Part shown: positions 47,011 to 58,080 of the stretch, in pieces
Position numbering within the stretch: the stretch's first letter is position 1
Layout: each line of letters begins with the position of its first letter
Assembly (NCBI GenBank): GCA_963854735.1
Contig: OY978099.1
Span: 1,302,001-1,366,000 of the forward strand
Direction: 5' to 3'
Length of the DNA: 64,000 nucleotides
Origin: Marvania coccoides
Lineage: Eukaryota; Chlorophyta; Trebouxiophyceae; Chlorellales; Chlorellaceae
Position numbers and translations under genes: made by a program
The notes under the pieces: generated by a model
The model's database searches: none
What the model saw: only the letters and a program-made list of their open reading frames with translations
What the model was told of the DNA's origin: nothing

Positions 47011-48991
47011 ATGGCGGATTTAGATGCTGCCGACCAGCAAGTGCAGCTGTGGAAGATCAAGCGGGTGCGCAGCCCTCGCAATGCGCTGCCGCATTTCATT
47101 CTCATCACTTGTTGATTCTCGAAAGCTCATCCCCACGCCCCTCTCCCCCCAATTCGCAGTTGATAAAAATGCTGAACGAGGCTAAAGGAAATGGTACCTC
47201 CATGATCAGCCTCATCCTGCCGCCCAAGTCTCAGGTAACAAAGATTAAATAAATCCCATACAGCCGCCTGCTCTTCCCATTCCCCCCCCCCCCGCCCCTC
47301 TCACTATCCTCTCCCCCTTAAAATCACGCAGGTCTCTCAGACCCAGTCCATGCTTGCCAACGAGTACGGTACAGCATCCAACATCAAGTCTCGAGTCAAC
47401 CGGCAGTCGGTGCTCGGAGCCATCACCTCCGCACAGCAGCGCCTCAAGCTCTACACCCGGGTGCCCCCCAACGGCCTCATCATTTACACCGGCACAGTGA
47501 TAACCGACGATGGCAAAGAGAAGAAGATGAACATCGACTTTGAGCCGTTCAAGCCCATCAACACATCCCTCTACCTCTGCGACAACAAATTCCACACCGA
47601 GGCGCTGGCGGAGCTCATGGAGACCGACTCCAAGTACGGCTTCATCATCATGGACGGAAACGGCTCCCTGTACGGCACGCTCAGCGGCAACACTCGCGAC
47701 GTGCTGCACAAGTTCACCGTCGACCTGCCGAAAAAGCACGGCCGCGGCGGACAGTCGGCGCTGCGTTTCGCGCGCCTGCGCATGGAGAAGCGCCACAACT
47801 ACGTGCGCAAGGTGGCTGAGCTGGCCACGCAGTTTTTCATCACCAACGACCGACCAAACGTGGCGGGGCTGGTGCTGGCGGGGTCCGCAGACTTCAAGAC
47901 GGAGCTGTCGCAGTCAGACATGTTTGATCAACGCCTGGTGGCGGTCATCATGGCGGTGGTCGACGTCTCGTATGGTGAGCAGTAAAAAATAAATGAGGTT
48001 TTTAGACGTCTTTAATTTATTTGTTTATTTCAAATAGTTTCTTGGGGGAGATGAATTATCCTGTGTTATTGTTTCTCTGTTCTTTCTTTTCTTTGTTTCT
48101 TTCTTTCTTTCTTCCTTCCTTCCACGGGGTGCCTTACCAATTTCCTGCCAGGCCATTTTTAAGAATGGCCGCCAGTGGCTAGAGATCAAATGGCGGCCAC
48201 CCCACAGCATCTACTCGGCACGCTTCGCACGGAGCACTGCATCGCTTTTTAAACCGAGCAGCGTTTTGTTTTAAAGAGGCCGGACATTTCCCCTTTTCCC
48301 CTAAACATCACAAGACTCTTCTCCCCTCGTTGAACCCTTTCGTTTCCTTATTTTTATCTTCTTATTGAACCACATTTCTCACTGCTCCCCTCTTCTCTTT
48401 TCGTCCCCTAAATTAATAGGCGGCGAAAACGGCTTCTCCCAGGCCATCGAGCTCTCCGCCGAGACGCTCTCCAACGTCAAGTTCGTGCAGGAGAAGCGCC
48501 TTCTGTCCTCTTTCTTCGACCAGATCTCGCAGGACACCGGCAAGTTCTGCTTCGGCGTGCGGGACACGCTGGCCTGCCTGGAGATGGGGGCGGTGGAGAC
48601 TCTAGTGGTGTGGGAGAACCTGGAGGTCACGCGCTACGTGCTGAACAATCCCACCACGGGCGTGCAAGAGGTGAAGCTGCTGGGCAAGGAGCAGGAGACG
48701 GAGGCGGCGCACTTCAAGGACAAAGAGGCGGGCGTGGATCTGGAGGTGGTGGACAGACAGCCGCTGCTGGAGTGGCTGGCCAACGAGTACAAGAAGTTTG
48801 GGTGCGCGCTGGAGTTTGTGACCAACCGCAGCCAGGAGGGCAGCCAGTTCTGCCGCGGGTTTGGCGGCATCGGCGGCATTTTGCGGTACTTGGTCAACAC
48901 GGCGGAGTTCGAGGAGGATGACGGCTACGACGGGTTCAGCGGCGATGACGACGAAAAAGACGACAACTGGTCGTCCGACTCTGATTTCTAG
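47011..48991 (+). CDS. ERF1: Eukaryotic peptide chain release factor 1
   Basis: Four exons: 47011-47064, 47160-47234, 47332-47974 and 48420-48991 (447 residues, all GT-AG). Stop-codon recognition motifs are complete: TASNIKS (NIKS at 60-63) and YLCDNKF (124-130). The GGQ loop that triggers peptidyl-tRNA hydrolysis lies in [13 protein letters not shown] (182-184). The C-terminal domain, which binds eRF3, is intact and ends in an acidic tail ([20 protein letters not shown]). The motifs are of the standard type for reading UAA, UAG and UGA, so no code change is suggested. The length is close to the usual 437. Intron 3 (445 nt) is CT-rich toward its acceptor. Confidence 0.98.
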
Positions 48992-50051
48992 AGCGAGCAG
49001 CAGCAGCAACGGTAGCTTGATTAGACTAATACTACGAATAAATTCTGATGGCGACGGTAATAGTATAGGAAAGTGTAGTGTTTTGTGCATGGTGGTAGCG
49101 TGGCAGACTGGGTCTGTCGTGGGTGCCTGCTACAGTAGGAGATTTTTGTAGTGGGGAGGGCGCATGGCCCCCCCTGCAGTTGCTCTTTTCTGCTTTTGTG
49201 TTTTGATTTTTTCTTTTTTCTCCCCTTTTTTTTAAATTTTACAATTGATTGGTTCCTTCCCCCTTGCAAAATATTACGCAGCAGCCTGCCTGCCTGCCCG
49301 TGTAAGAAAAACTCAACTTTGAGCGGAAAGGGGTTGTGCATTTATAAGACACACGGAAAAGTGGCTAGGCTTGAGATGAAAGCAAAGAAGAGCTAAGAAA
49401 ACTTTGAAATGCATCAACTTCTGGTCAGCTGCCTGAAGCACTTGTTAGCAGCACTCCTTTGTCCCTGCTAGCCGTTTCTCCCCCCTATCTGTGGGCCTCT
49501 ATTTATTTAGTAAAAAATAAGATTACACTAGCAGGAGGGGGCTGGGGGTGGGAAGGGGAACTGAAAAAATAGAAAACACGATCGCTAGAGATACGGAGAA
49601 GACTCGTCGTGCAAATTGCTTGATAGAAATACGGAGCTGAAATGCATTCAAGATGCGGCTGTTGGTATTGATCTTGAAGGGGGAAAAGAAAAGAAGAACT
49701 TAGTAAAGTGTGAAGAAGGATTTTTCGCGACGGAAAAAAGCAAAAGAACTCGTAAAAGAAGAAAATGAATAGGAAGAAAAAAAAAAATGTCCCACGTTCT
49801 GTTGTCAAATTTGAAATCTTGTGAGGTGGCGCGTTTGAGCGCACGCATGCAATAAGTAGAAAAAAGAAACTGACTAAACAGCCCCCACTACACCAAACTC
49901 ACTAGGGAAGTGATCAAACAAACTCGATCAGACAACTAGCGAAGTAGTTGATATTCTTATATATCTTCCTTGATTTTTTCAGAAAGCAAAAAACACTCAT
50001 AACAAAAAAAAATTAAAAACAGAAAAAATCAAGTATTCTCTTAAAAAAAAC
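48992..50051. other. Convergent intergenic region, about 1.1 kb
   Basis: It holds the 3' flanks of eRF1 and the SBP gene. A-rich and T-rich stretches, short spurious frames, no repeat or coding signal. The long stretch may include an extended 3' UTR of the SBP gene. Confidence 0.45.
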
Positions 50052-53000
50052 TTATGCCACCGCCGTCTCCAAGAAAATGCGCCTGGAGCGTCGCTCGCTA
50101 AGGTACACCGCCGCCGCAGGCAGCGCACAGCAGGCCACCGCCTCAAACGCCAGCATGTCAAGGGAGCAGGGCAGCATTGCCATGTAGGGAAAGGCGGCCT
50201 GACAGATGGCTCCATTCACCGTAGCAGATAGCCCCAGCATCAGCAGCAAGGTGGGGAGGTGATACACCACGCGCGCTTTGGCGCCGAAGCTCAGCATCGC
50301 GACCTGCGCAAAGGAAGAGCTCTCCAGCACCGCCACCGTGGCGTTGAACGTGGGCGAGTAAATTGTGCCGCCTTCTGGCGCCACCGTGACCGCCATCTGC
50401 GCCAGCTTGTGCACGATGAGCGTGACCACGCACAGCCACTCTCTGCGGCGCACGTAGTCCGCGGGTCGCAGGATGGCAGCTGCGACGTAGCTGAGATTTA
50501 AGACAATGAGCGCCGCCATCACGCCGGCCAGCCACACCGAGGTGCTGGGCTGCCAGCGCATCAGCCAGGCGACCTGGGAGAGGATGGCGATGAGCATGAA
50601 GGTGACGTCCACAGGGACCTGGCCAGCATTGTACCAGGCAGCGTACTTCTTCTCAAGAGCGGCAGACTTGAAGGTCAGCAGCGCAGAGGGGGTGGCCTCC
50701 AGCGCCAGGCTGGCGCTGCGGTGGGCCGCCTTGGACAGCGCCACGTCGTCCATCTCGCTCGGCAGCCGCTCCAGTGCGATGCCGCCCTTTCCGACGCCGC
50801 GGGCGGCGGCAGAAGCGCCGGCGATGCAGCGCTGCCGCATCCCCTCCGAGGAGGAGGAGGTCTCGGTGCCGGCGGCCTTGGCGAAGGCGGAGCCGGGGGA
50901 GGAGGTCGCAAGGCGGGCATAGTGAGCATGAGCGATGACCCTCTCAATGTCGGCAGCGGTGCCCATGCGCGTGGCCAGTCCCAGGGGGGTGGAGCCATCC
51001 TCCGCGCGCGCGCCCTCCCACCCGTCCAGGGCGTCAGGGCACGCTGCGGTGAGCAGAGCGGCGACGATGCCGCCGTCGCGCACGAGCGCCGCCAGGTGCA
51101 GCGCCGCCATGCCGCGGCGGCCGGGGGTGGTGGACTTGAACTCGTGGCCGTTGGAGCGGGCCCACTGCAGCAGCAATCCGAGCATCTCGGGGCTCTGTGT
51201 GCGCACCGCCAGCTGCAGCAGCGACATTCCGGCCGTTCCCACAGACACCACGTCAGCCTCGCCAGCCACGGCGGCAGCGGACATGCCGTCGCAGGTGGCC
51301 GCCTCCAGCGCCGCCTGCAGCAGCACCGGCCACTTGCGCTGGACGAGGAAGGGCAGGAGGCGGCGGGCGGTTTTCCCGGGGGGCGCCGGCGCTGCCGCCA
51401 TGGCAGCGGAGCTCCTGCCGTTGACATTGTTGCTTCGGGCGGCTTCCAACACCGCACCCAGCTCGTATATCAGCGTATCCACCTCCCCAGCGTCAGGGGT
51501 GGCAGCCAGTGTGGCCGCTTCAGCTGCCGCCTCAGCAGATGGCGTGATCAGCATCGCCCTGGCTGCGGAGGCATACGCCCCGCGCAGCACCTCCACCTGC
51601 AGGGAGCCGGGGGTGAGGGGGCCCTTGACGCGCACCGTCATGCGCTGCATCTCGCCCCACTCTTCAGCGTTTTCCTCTACACCCAGGATCTCAGTTTCCA
51701 GGTACTGCCCTTTAGAGCGCGCCAAAATGACGTCACCCTCGCGCCCCAGGTTGTAACCCCACAGCGCCAGCTCCACGGTGCCGCCGCGGGGGGGAGCGAC
51801 GACGGCCGTGGGCCGCACCGCCGCCACTGCCGGCAGCAGCTTGGCAGCCCCGCTGGTGTCGACGACGTGCACCAGCTTGCCCTCCCGCACCATCGCCAGC
51901 TTGTCCCCCAGCTGCAGCACCACGGTGTGCGCCGCGGTGGCCGCCTCAGGGCAGGCAGTCAAGAAACGCTCGACAGCAGCGTGCATGCCGCCCTGCTCGA
52001 GCGCGACACGCACCTCCGCGTTGGCCAGGGCGTTCACCTGGAGGTGCACGCACCCCGGGCGCATGTAGCCCTCCATCCCCTCGGTCTGGGGGGTGGCCAG
52101 CATGCCAGAGAGCGAGCACTTGATGTCGATGGGCAGCTCGGTGGGGGTGCAGCCAAACAGCTTGGCAGACAGCCGCACCAGACGCTCCTCCCCGCCGTAG
52201 TGCACGTGGGAGGGATCGTACGACAGCGCCGCCAGCGCTTCTTCCATCACCGTGGTCGCGGCGTCGCAGGAGGCGGTGCCAGAGTGGCGGTGCTGTGCCA
52301 GCACCGAGTTGTCGGAAAGTGGAAGACCTGGGCCGCAGCCAGGGGCAGGCTGCATGTAAGGCGGGATTCCGCCCAACCCCAGACCGCCAGTGGTCACGGT
52401 GCGCATCGCGCAGGCAGGGGGGAGCTGAGAGGGGCCGGCGGCGGCGGCGGCGGCGGCCGCAGCGGCGGCTGCCTGCAGTCCGGAGGGCCCCACGGTGGAC
52501 ATCGACAGGGAAGAGGAGTTGGCGAAGGGGAACGCCACCGCAGCCTGCGCCTGCTGCAGCGGGCTCAGCGTCATCGCCGCGAACGGCGGCATCATGGCCG
52601 CAAACGGTGAAACGCCGGCTTGGCCGCCGCCGCCGCCCTGCAGCATGGCCCCGCCCGCTGCCATGATGGCGGCGGTGTTGGGATCCATCCCCACCTCGCG
52701 ACTCAGCCCTTCCAGCACGCTCATGTCATCCAAATCCATCACAGTGGCCGGGTCCATGGCCAGGAAAGCATCGGCGGCGCCGATGCCCAGGCTGGACACG
52801 CGGTGCATGCCGCACGCGCCTGCAGCAGCCGCCATGGGCCCCAGCACGTCCTCCAGGTACCCATCCCCCAGCAAATCCAGGTCCGCAGGGGTCATGTTGG
52901 CCAGGAACTCGGCAGGGAGCATGGAGGCGGTGGCGGCAGTGGCGGCGGTACCCATGGTGGGCTGCGTGGAGCCGGCCCCAGTGGCGGTGGACTGGCTCTG

Positions 53001-53676
53001 CGCCGAGGTGGCAGTGCCGCCGTCCGAGGAGGGCTCGGGCTTGCCGCTAGCAGGGCTCTGCAGGCGGCGCTGCAGTTTCTGCACCTTGGGGGCCAGCTCC
53101 TCCTCTGTCATCCCGTACTTGGAGCGCAGCGCCGCCTCGTCGATGCGCCCCGTGGTGCGCAGCATGTGCGCCATCTCGCGCTGGCGGCGGCGGCGGGTGT
53201 TGTGCTTGTCCAGGCGGGCGCGGCACGAGCGCTTCTCCCCGTCGAATTCATCAACGTTGTGGAACTTGCCGCACTGCTGGCAGAACCGCTGGTCGCGGCC
53301 GTCCTTGTTCACCAACCGCGCCTTCAGGTGGAACTCGCAGATCTTGTAGCGGGTGTGGTAGTCCCGCATTTTCGAGACATCCACGGTGCAGTCGTCGGCC
53401 TAAGCATTATGTTTATATTTCAGAGGGGAAACGTGTTAGTGCTTCGAAACGCTGGTATTTCAAAGTTGAGAGTGGATAAAACAGTTCGTAGTAGCCCACC
53501 TGGCAGAGGTTGAGAGACTTGGAAGGAGGGCTGCCAGAGTTGCTGCCGCCGCCGAACAGCTTGGCGGTCGCCGCGGCCAGTTTGCTGCTGCTGTTCACCT
53601 CCGCGACGGTGATGCCGAAACGGTCCAACTTGAAGCTCTCGGCTTCCCATTTGACGTCGTCTTGGAAAGCTCCCAT
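50052..53676 (-). CDS. SBP-box transcription factor with ankyrin repeats and C-terminal membrane segments
   Basis: Two exons, 53500-53676 and 50052-53399, GT-AG in phase 0, 1174 residues. The SBP domain spans about 58-132. Zinc site 1 is C58-x4-C63-x16-C80-x2-H83, and site 2 is C99-x2-C102-x3-H106-x11-C118. The domain ends in the basic nuclear signal NTRRRRQ and DNA-contact KRSCRARL. The first Cys is encoded by exon 1. A poly-Ala/Gln/Gly-rich middle follows (poly-Ala of 12 near 52450). Further on come two to three ankyrin-like repeats (GMSLLQLAVRTQSPEML, GMAALHLAALVRDG, DGSTPLGLATRMG). The last about 200 residues hold roughly four hydrophobic segments. This matches the SPL1/SPL12/CRR1 architecture. 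In Chlamydomonas the related CRR1 controls copper and hypoxia responses. No Cys-rich CRR1-type tail is seen. Confidence 0.93.
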
Positions 53677-55196
53677 ACTGCTCGATAATTTAGAGCCGAT
53701 CGAAGAGTCGCAAATTGTCAGCGCACGACTATGCGTCCCTCAGGGGAGCGCACTTATTTGCGTGGACACACAACACGTAAATTTGGCTGCAGAGGAGGAA
53801 ATGAGGGGGGTTGAATTGTTCACGTTTTTACCAAATCCAGATGGCAGACGCAAGATGCTCTCCCTCCCCCCGGTTCTGCTGCCCGCCAAGCCAGCCACCG
53901 ATTAATTATTAATTGCCGTCCTCGGCGGTCGCACCGACCCCAGCAGCATCCAGCCAGCTCTCACCTTCAGAAGGGGCGCGTCTCCAGCATCAAAGAGAAA
54001 AAATCGGGGTTCCAGCTGCGTATTTATTATTGTTGTTAGGGCTCTTCAGGTGATAATACGACGATTTTAAGGTATTCTGTGCTTGAATGGCCAAAAACAT
54101 CATGTGTGTGTACGCTTTCTTTTTCTCAGTACCATTTTTTTGTTTTTGGGTGGGAAGCTAGCGAGAAGCTCATCTCAAAAATTGAATTTTTACACTCGAT
54201 AATTTTTTACATATTCACGGAGACTGGAAACACCGTGGGGCTCGCATTGAGCTCGAACCTGGCCGAAAAACTAGCCAGATCTGGAAGATCTACCTAGGAT
54301 GTCGGCCGTCGGCACCATCCTGCGCCCTCCGTCTTCCGAGGGCTGTCTACGCGTGGACGTTAAATGGCGTGGGGCGGCAGTGCGGCTGGCGCTCGAACCT
54401 GCCGACATACTAGCAGCGGGCGGCGTGGAGGTTGGAGATCGGCGCAATGGGCATCCAGCGGCGAGAGCTGCGGCTGGCGTTTGGGCGGAGCTACGGCTGG
54501 CGTTCAGCGAGCGGCGGTGATGCGGCTGTTGACCGGCGTTGATGACCTGCATGAATTTGCCTTTTATAGGGGCGATGTATTGCCCCTTTAGTCACCCCTT
54601 TGGGGGTCTTTGTTTTGTTTTGTTTTGTTTTTCTCCGCGGTACATGCGTCTCTCCCATCCGCACATATCTTCCCATAGTTCGCTAGAGGTATTCATGAAA
54701 AAGACTCCGTCTTTGCCTCGCAGCGTGAGGCATACAAAATGACTTGCTGGGAGGGGTAACAACAGGGGTGACAAAAAATTTTTTTTTCCGGAACCAGCCG
54801 CCATTCTCTCTATGGAAGTAAAGCCTCGAGTAATAAATTGTAAACCGTCGTTACCAGGTGGCAGGACCTTCGCACAAAGGCGTGAATGCCCCTCGGTCGG
54901 TGCCGCTCCGCTTCTTGCTTACACCACAATCTGCCCCTTCTGCGAGTTTTGCCTCTCAACGCTGTATACTGCCGCAATTGTCATCCCCCGAGTGCCTCTG
55001 CTTCTCCCTCCTTCCATGCCAGCATCTTTCTTGTTCCTCCATTCAGTTTTGCAAGTTGTCACAAACTAAAATAAAATTGTATTGCTTTATTTTTTTGTTT
55101 ATCAAGTTAAGAGCTGACCCTATAGACGAACACACACAGGAAAAGAAGAACACACGAAAACCCGATTTTTGGAATTATAATCAAATAGCAGCAGCG
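53677..55196. other. Long divergent intergenic region
   Basis: 1.5 kb between the SBP gene (minus) and the epsilon-COP gene (plus). It includes moderately GC-rich stretches near 53860-54000 and 54300-54540. An ORF at 54299-54520 (73 residues, Arg/Ala-rich) has no recognisable domain. Two similar phrases, GCTCGAACCTGGCC near 54251 and GCTCGAACCTGCCG near 54391, recur. A long 5' leader of either gene may lie here. Confidence 0.4.
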
Positions 55197-56151
55197 ATGG
55201 ACCCGCTCTTCCCAGTGGCCAACAACTTCTACATCGGGGCGTATCAGACCTCCATCAGCGAGGCATCGCAAATCACCGGGCTGACAGCGGAGCAGAAGCT
55301 CGAGCGGGAGATCTTCACTCAGCGTGCCTACCTCGAAATCGGCTCTTACGACGTGAGCTCGATTAATAACCAAACCAAACCCTTCACTGCACATTGTAAA
55401 CCCTGGATTTCACCCACCCCTTCCATTTTTCTCGCAGTTGGTTTTGTCAGAAATTGGGTCCGATGCTCCCCTGCCCCTGCGCGCGGTCCGCACGCTCGCC
55501 GCCTACCTCAAGTCCCCCGCCACGCAGCGCGACGCCGCCCTGGAGACCTCTGCCGCGTGGGTGGAGGACCCCGCCACCGGCAACAACGCCACGGTGCTGC
55601 TGATCGCTGGCGTCATCCAAGCGCTGGAGGGCAACCTGGAGGCCGCGCTGAAGATCTGCCACGCGGGACTCAGCCTGGAGATGATGGCGCTGAGCGTGCA
55701 GATCCTGCTGCGCATGGACCGCGCGGACGCGGCCGAAAAAGTGCAGCGGGGGATGTCTGAGATCGACGATGACGCCCCCCTTACGCAGCTCGCTGCCGCC
55801 TGGGTGGCGCTGCACCAGGGCGGCGCCAAGGTGCAGGAAGCGTACTACATCTACCAGGAGCTCGGCGACAAGTTCACGTGGACTGTGCGGCTGCACAACG
55901 GCCTTGCGGCGTGCCAGATGCGAATGGGGCGGTGGGAGGATGCGGAGTCGGAGCTGCTGCAGGCTTTTGAGAAGAACGCCAAGGACGCAGACACCCTGGC
56001 CAACCTGGCGGTCGTCAGCCTGCACCTGGGCAAGCCGGCCACACGGTACCTCACGCTGCTCAAGGGCGTCTCCCCCTCGCACTCAATGCTGGCGAGGAGC
56101 GCTGCGGCGGAGGAGGCGTTTGAGAACGCGGTGGCCTCTATCACCGCATGA
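55197..56151 (+). CDS. COPE: Coatomer subunit epsilon (epsilon-COP)
   Basis: Two exons, 55197-55352 and 55438-56151, GT-AG in phase 0, 289 residues, the usual size. The opening MDPLFPVANNFYIGAYQTSI is the characteristic epsilon-COP N-terminus (N.FY.G.YQ.). TPR-like helices follow, with IEALR-like LRAVRTLAAYLK, AALKICHAGLSLEMMALSVQ and AYYIYQELGDKFTWTVRLHN, the last being near the conserved 'A.Y.fQEL' block. The C-terminal segment (TRYLTLLKGVSPSHSML) also fits. Epsilon-COP is a structural subunit of the COPI coat for retrograde Golgi-to-ER transport. It binds alpha-COP. Confidence 0.95.
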
Positions 56152-56376
56152 TTTATTAACCTCCTTCTCTGCCTTTTCGTGGTGTTTTTGTGACTGCCGG
56201 AGGGGATGATGCTGAGTTCTTTGTTCACTTTTTTAAATCTCGTCATTTGCTTTCCTTTTTTCTTTCTATGCTCTATTGAATCTCTTCATACCGCTTGTAA
56301 GGTCGGTTTAAGAACGATCGCCTTACAAGTACAGAAACCAGCGAAGTCGCACCATCAAATTCTAGCCATCGCTCTC

Positions 56377-57504
56377 TCACTCTTTCTTACCCGTTTTGCT
56401 GCCTGTCTTCTCCACCGCGGCGAGGTGCTCAAAGTGCGCCAGCGTGCGGTTGATGGCCTCATCCATGCCCACCTCTGGGCGGTATCCCAGATCCCTCTTA
56501 GCCCTCTCACAGTTGAACGTCCGGTTGGCAGAAGCAACGGTGATTCTGAAGGGCGTGAAGTCGGTCTCCAGGCGCTTGATGGGGCGCAGCAGCGGGGTGA
56601 TGATGTAAAACACGATCCAGGCGATGAAGAATATGAGAGCGCGGGGGAGGTGGATGCGGGGACGGCCGTACCCCAGCCCCTCACAAATATCGCCCATGAA
56701 ACCCCAGAACGGGCGCGGCTCGTCGTTAGTGATGAAGTACGGCTTGCCTGCAGCGGGAGAGGCCAGCCCGCGCTCGTTCAGCGCCGCTGCAGCGGCCAGG
56801 TGGGCCGCAGCGACGTTGCCAGCGTAGGTCCAGTCCATCATGTTTTTGCCGTCACCGATGATAAATTTCATCTTTCCAGCGCGCGCTTTCTCCACCAGCG
56901 TCGGCACCGTCAGCAGGTCATACTCTCCGAAGATCCCCGAGGGGCGCAGCGCCACGGTGGCTAGCGAGGAGCCTTCCTTGCCGTTGGCCGCCAGCACGAT
57001 CTTTTCCGCTTCCGCCTTTGTTTCGGTGTAGAAATCGAGGTGGCTGGCGGCGTAGGGCGTGTCTTCATCGGCCAGAAACAGGTTGCGCCCGTCGAAAACT
57101 ACGGACGCGGAGGAGGTGTAGACGAGGGTGGGTACGCCAGAAGAGAGGCAAGCTTCCACCACGTTGCGAGTGCCGTCCACGTTGACCCCTTGCATGAGCG
57201 CGTGGTTGAGGGTGTTGGCGCCCGTGGGGGCGGCGGTGGCCACGTGAAACACCACGTCAGCGCCGACGGTAGCGGATTGTACGTCAGCGAGGTTTCTGAG
57301 GTCCCCGGTAACGTAATTCACGCGGGAATTGGCAGACCCCGGGGCGGGGGCGCGGATGTCGAACACCCGCACGTCGTAGGCGCCGCTAGAGAGCAGCTGC
57401 TCCACGATGTGGCGCCCCAGGAAGCCGCCGCCGCCGGTGACGAGGGCGAGCTTTTTACTCTTGTTGGGCTGGGCATCACCAGCTTTTGCGCGGGTGCTGA
57501 CCAT
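56377..57504 (-). CDS. 3-beta-hydroxysteroid dehydrogenase / C-4 sterol decarboxylase family (ERG26-like)
   Basis: Intronless, 375 residues. The NAD-binding motif is ALVTGGGGFLGRHIV, with an acidic residue at the end of strand 2 (VRVFDIRAP). The catalytic Tyr-Lys pair is YTETKAEAE, preceded by VYTSSASVVF. ALRPSGIFGEYD and MMDWTYAGNVAAAHL are further signatures of the 3-beta-HSD group. A hydrophobic helix (ALIFFIAWIVFYII, about 292-305) would anchor it to the ER. ERG26-type enzymes oxidise and decarboxylate 4-carboxysterols during C-4 demethylation. Other 3-beta-HSD-like dehydrogenases are close relatives, so the substrate is not certain. Its ATG follows the stop codon of the PET100-like gene on the same strand by 41 nt. 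Confidence 0.85.
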   Translation of the reverse strand: MVSTRAKAGDAQPNKSKKLALVTGGGGFLGRHIVEQLLSSGAYDVRVFDIRAPAPGSANSRVNYVTGDLRNLADVQSATVGADVVFHVATAAPTGANTLNHALMQGVNVDGTRNVVEACLSSGVPTLVYTSSASVVFDGRNLFLADEDTPYAASHLDFYTETKAEAEKIVLAANGKEGSSLATVALRPSGIFGEYDLLTVPTLVEKARAGKMKFIIGDGKNMMDWTYAGNVAAAHLAAAAALNERGLASPAAGKPYFITNDEPRPFWGFMGDICEGLGYGRPRIHLPRALIFFIAWIVFYIITPLLRPIKRLETDFTPFRITVASANRTFNCERAKRDLGYRPEVGMDEAINRTLAHFEHLAAVEKTGSKTGKKE

Positions 57505-57545
57505 CGATAACGTTTTTTTTTTCCCAAAGAGAGTAGTGTTTGTGT

Positions 57546-57911
57546 TTACTTCTGCTCCTTCTCCCTCTTCAGGTTCTCAAGCAGTTCTTCGAGGCCGGGA
57601 GGACGGGGACCCTCAGCGGGGTACTTGACGTAAGCGCGCTGCGGGGTGGTACAATTTCCAAGTGAATTGGGGGTGTAATTGAGGGGATGAGACAGGGTGA
57701 AGCACGAAACTCACGCTGGCGATGACTTTCTGCAAGTTGTCGGGTCTGTACACGAGGAATGCGGTGAGAGCGATGGGGATGCTGAGGTAGACCGCGAACT
57801 TGAATGCCTGGAACAGGGAGGAGGACGCAGGGGGTGAGAATTGCGGTTGGGTGAGTGGAATTTTGTCATCAATTTTATTTTACTCACTTCGAGGCTCTTA
57901 TAGCGACTCAT
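57546..57911 (-). CDS. PET100-like mitochondrial mini-protein (cytochrome oxidase assembly)
   Basis: Three tiny exons, 57888-57911 (24 nt, MSRYKSLE), 57715-57807 and 57546-57638, GT-AG, all in phase 0, total 69 residues. One membrane helix follows the N-terminus (LEAFKFAVYLSIPIALTAFL). A basic, Pro-rich region and a charged helix (LEELLENLKREKEQK) follow. Length, the opening 'LE.FK...Y...PIA' helix and the Lys/Glu tail match PET100, an inner-membrane factor for cytochrome c oxidase assembly. The call is based on a short protein, so it is tentative. The stop lies 41 nt from the ERG26-like start, with no obvious room for a separate promoter. Confidence 0.5.
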
Positions 57912-58080
57912 CAAGCGTTGGGCGGAGACAAATGTTGGGCAATGGCTCTTGAAATAAATGATGGACTGAATGAACGTTGTGGAGTCATGATTTTTTGTGG
58001 GGGGCTTTTTCAAAAATAAATAGACCATTTTTTTACTTCTACGAAGCTTGTGCTGTTTGCAATTGTCTTTAAATTCAATT
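57912..58080. promoter_or_regulatory. Shared divergent upstream region, PET100-like and barrel-like genes
   Basis: 169 bp between opposed start codons. If the PET100-like and ERG26-like genes share a transcript, this is also the ERG26-like promoter. Inferred from position. Confidence 0.4.

Noticed and set aside
50052..53399. Long + strand open frame opposite the SBP gene (about 50721-52610)
   Set aside because: A GC-rich shadow of the SBP coding strand with repetitive Gly/Arg/His/Gln content and no domain.
54299..54520. 73-residue ORF on + between SBP and epsilon-COP
   Set aside because: Arg/Ala-rich with no domain, and the opposite strand is open as well, as happens in GC-rich non-coding DNA. 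It could still be a small gene or leader ORF.
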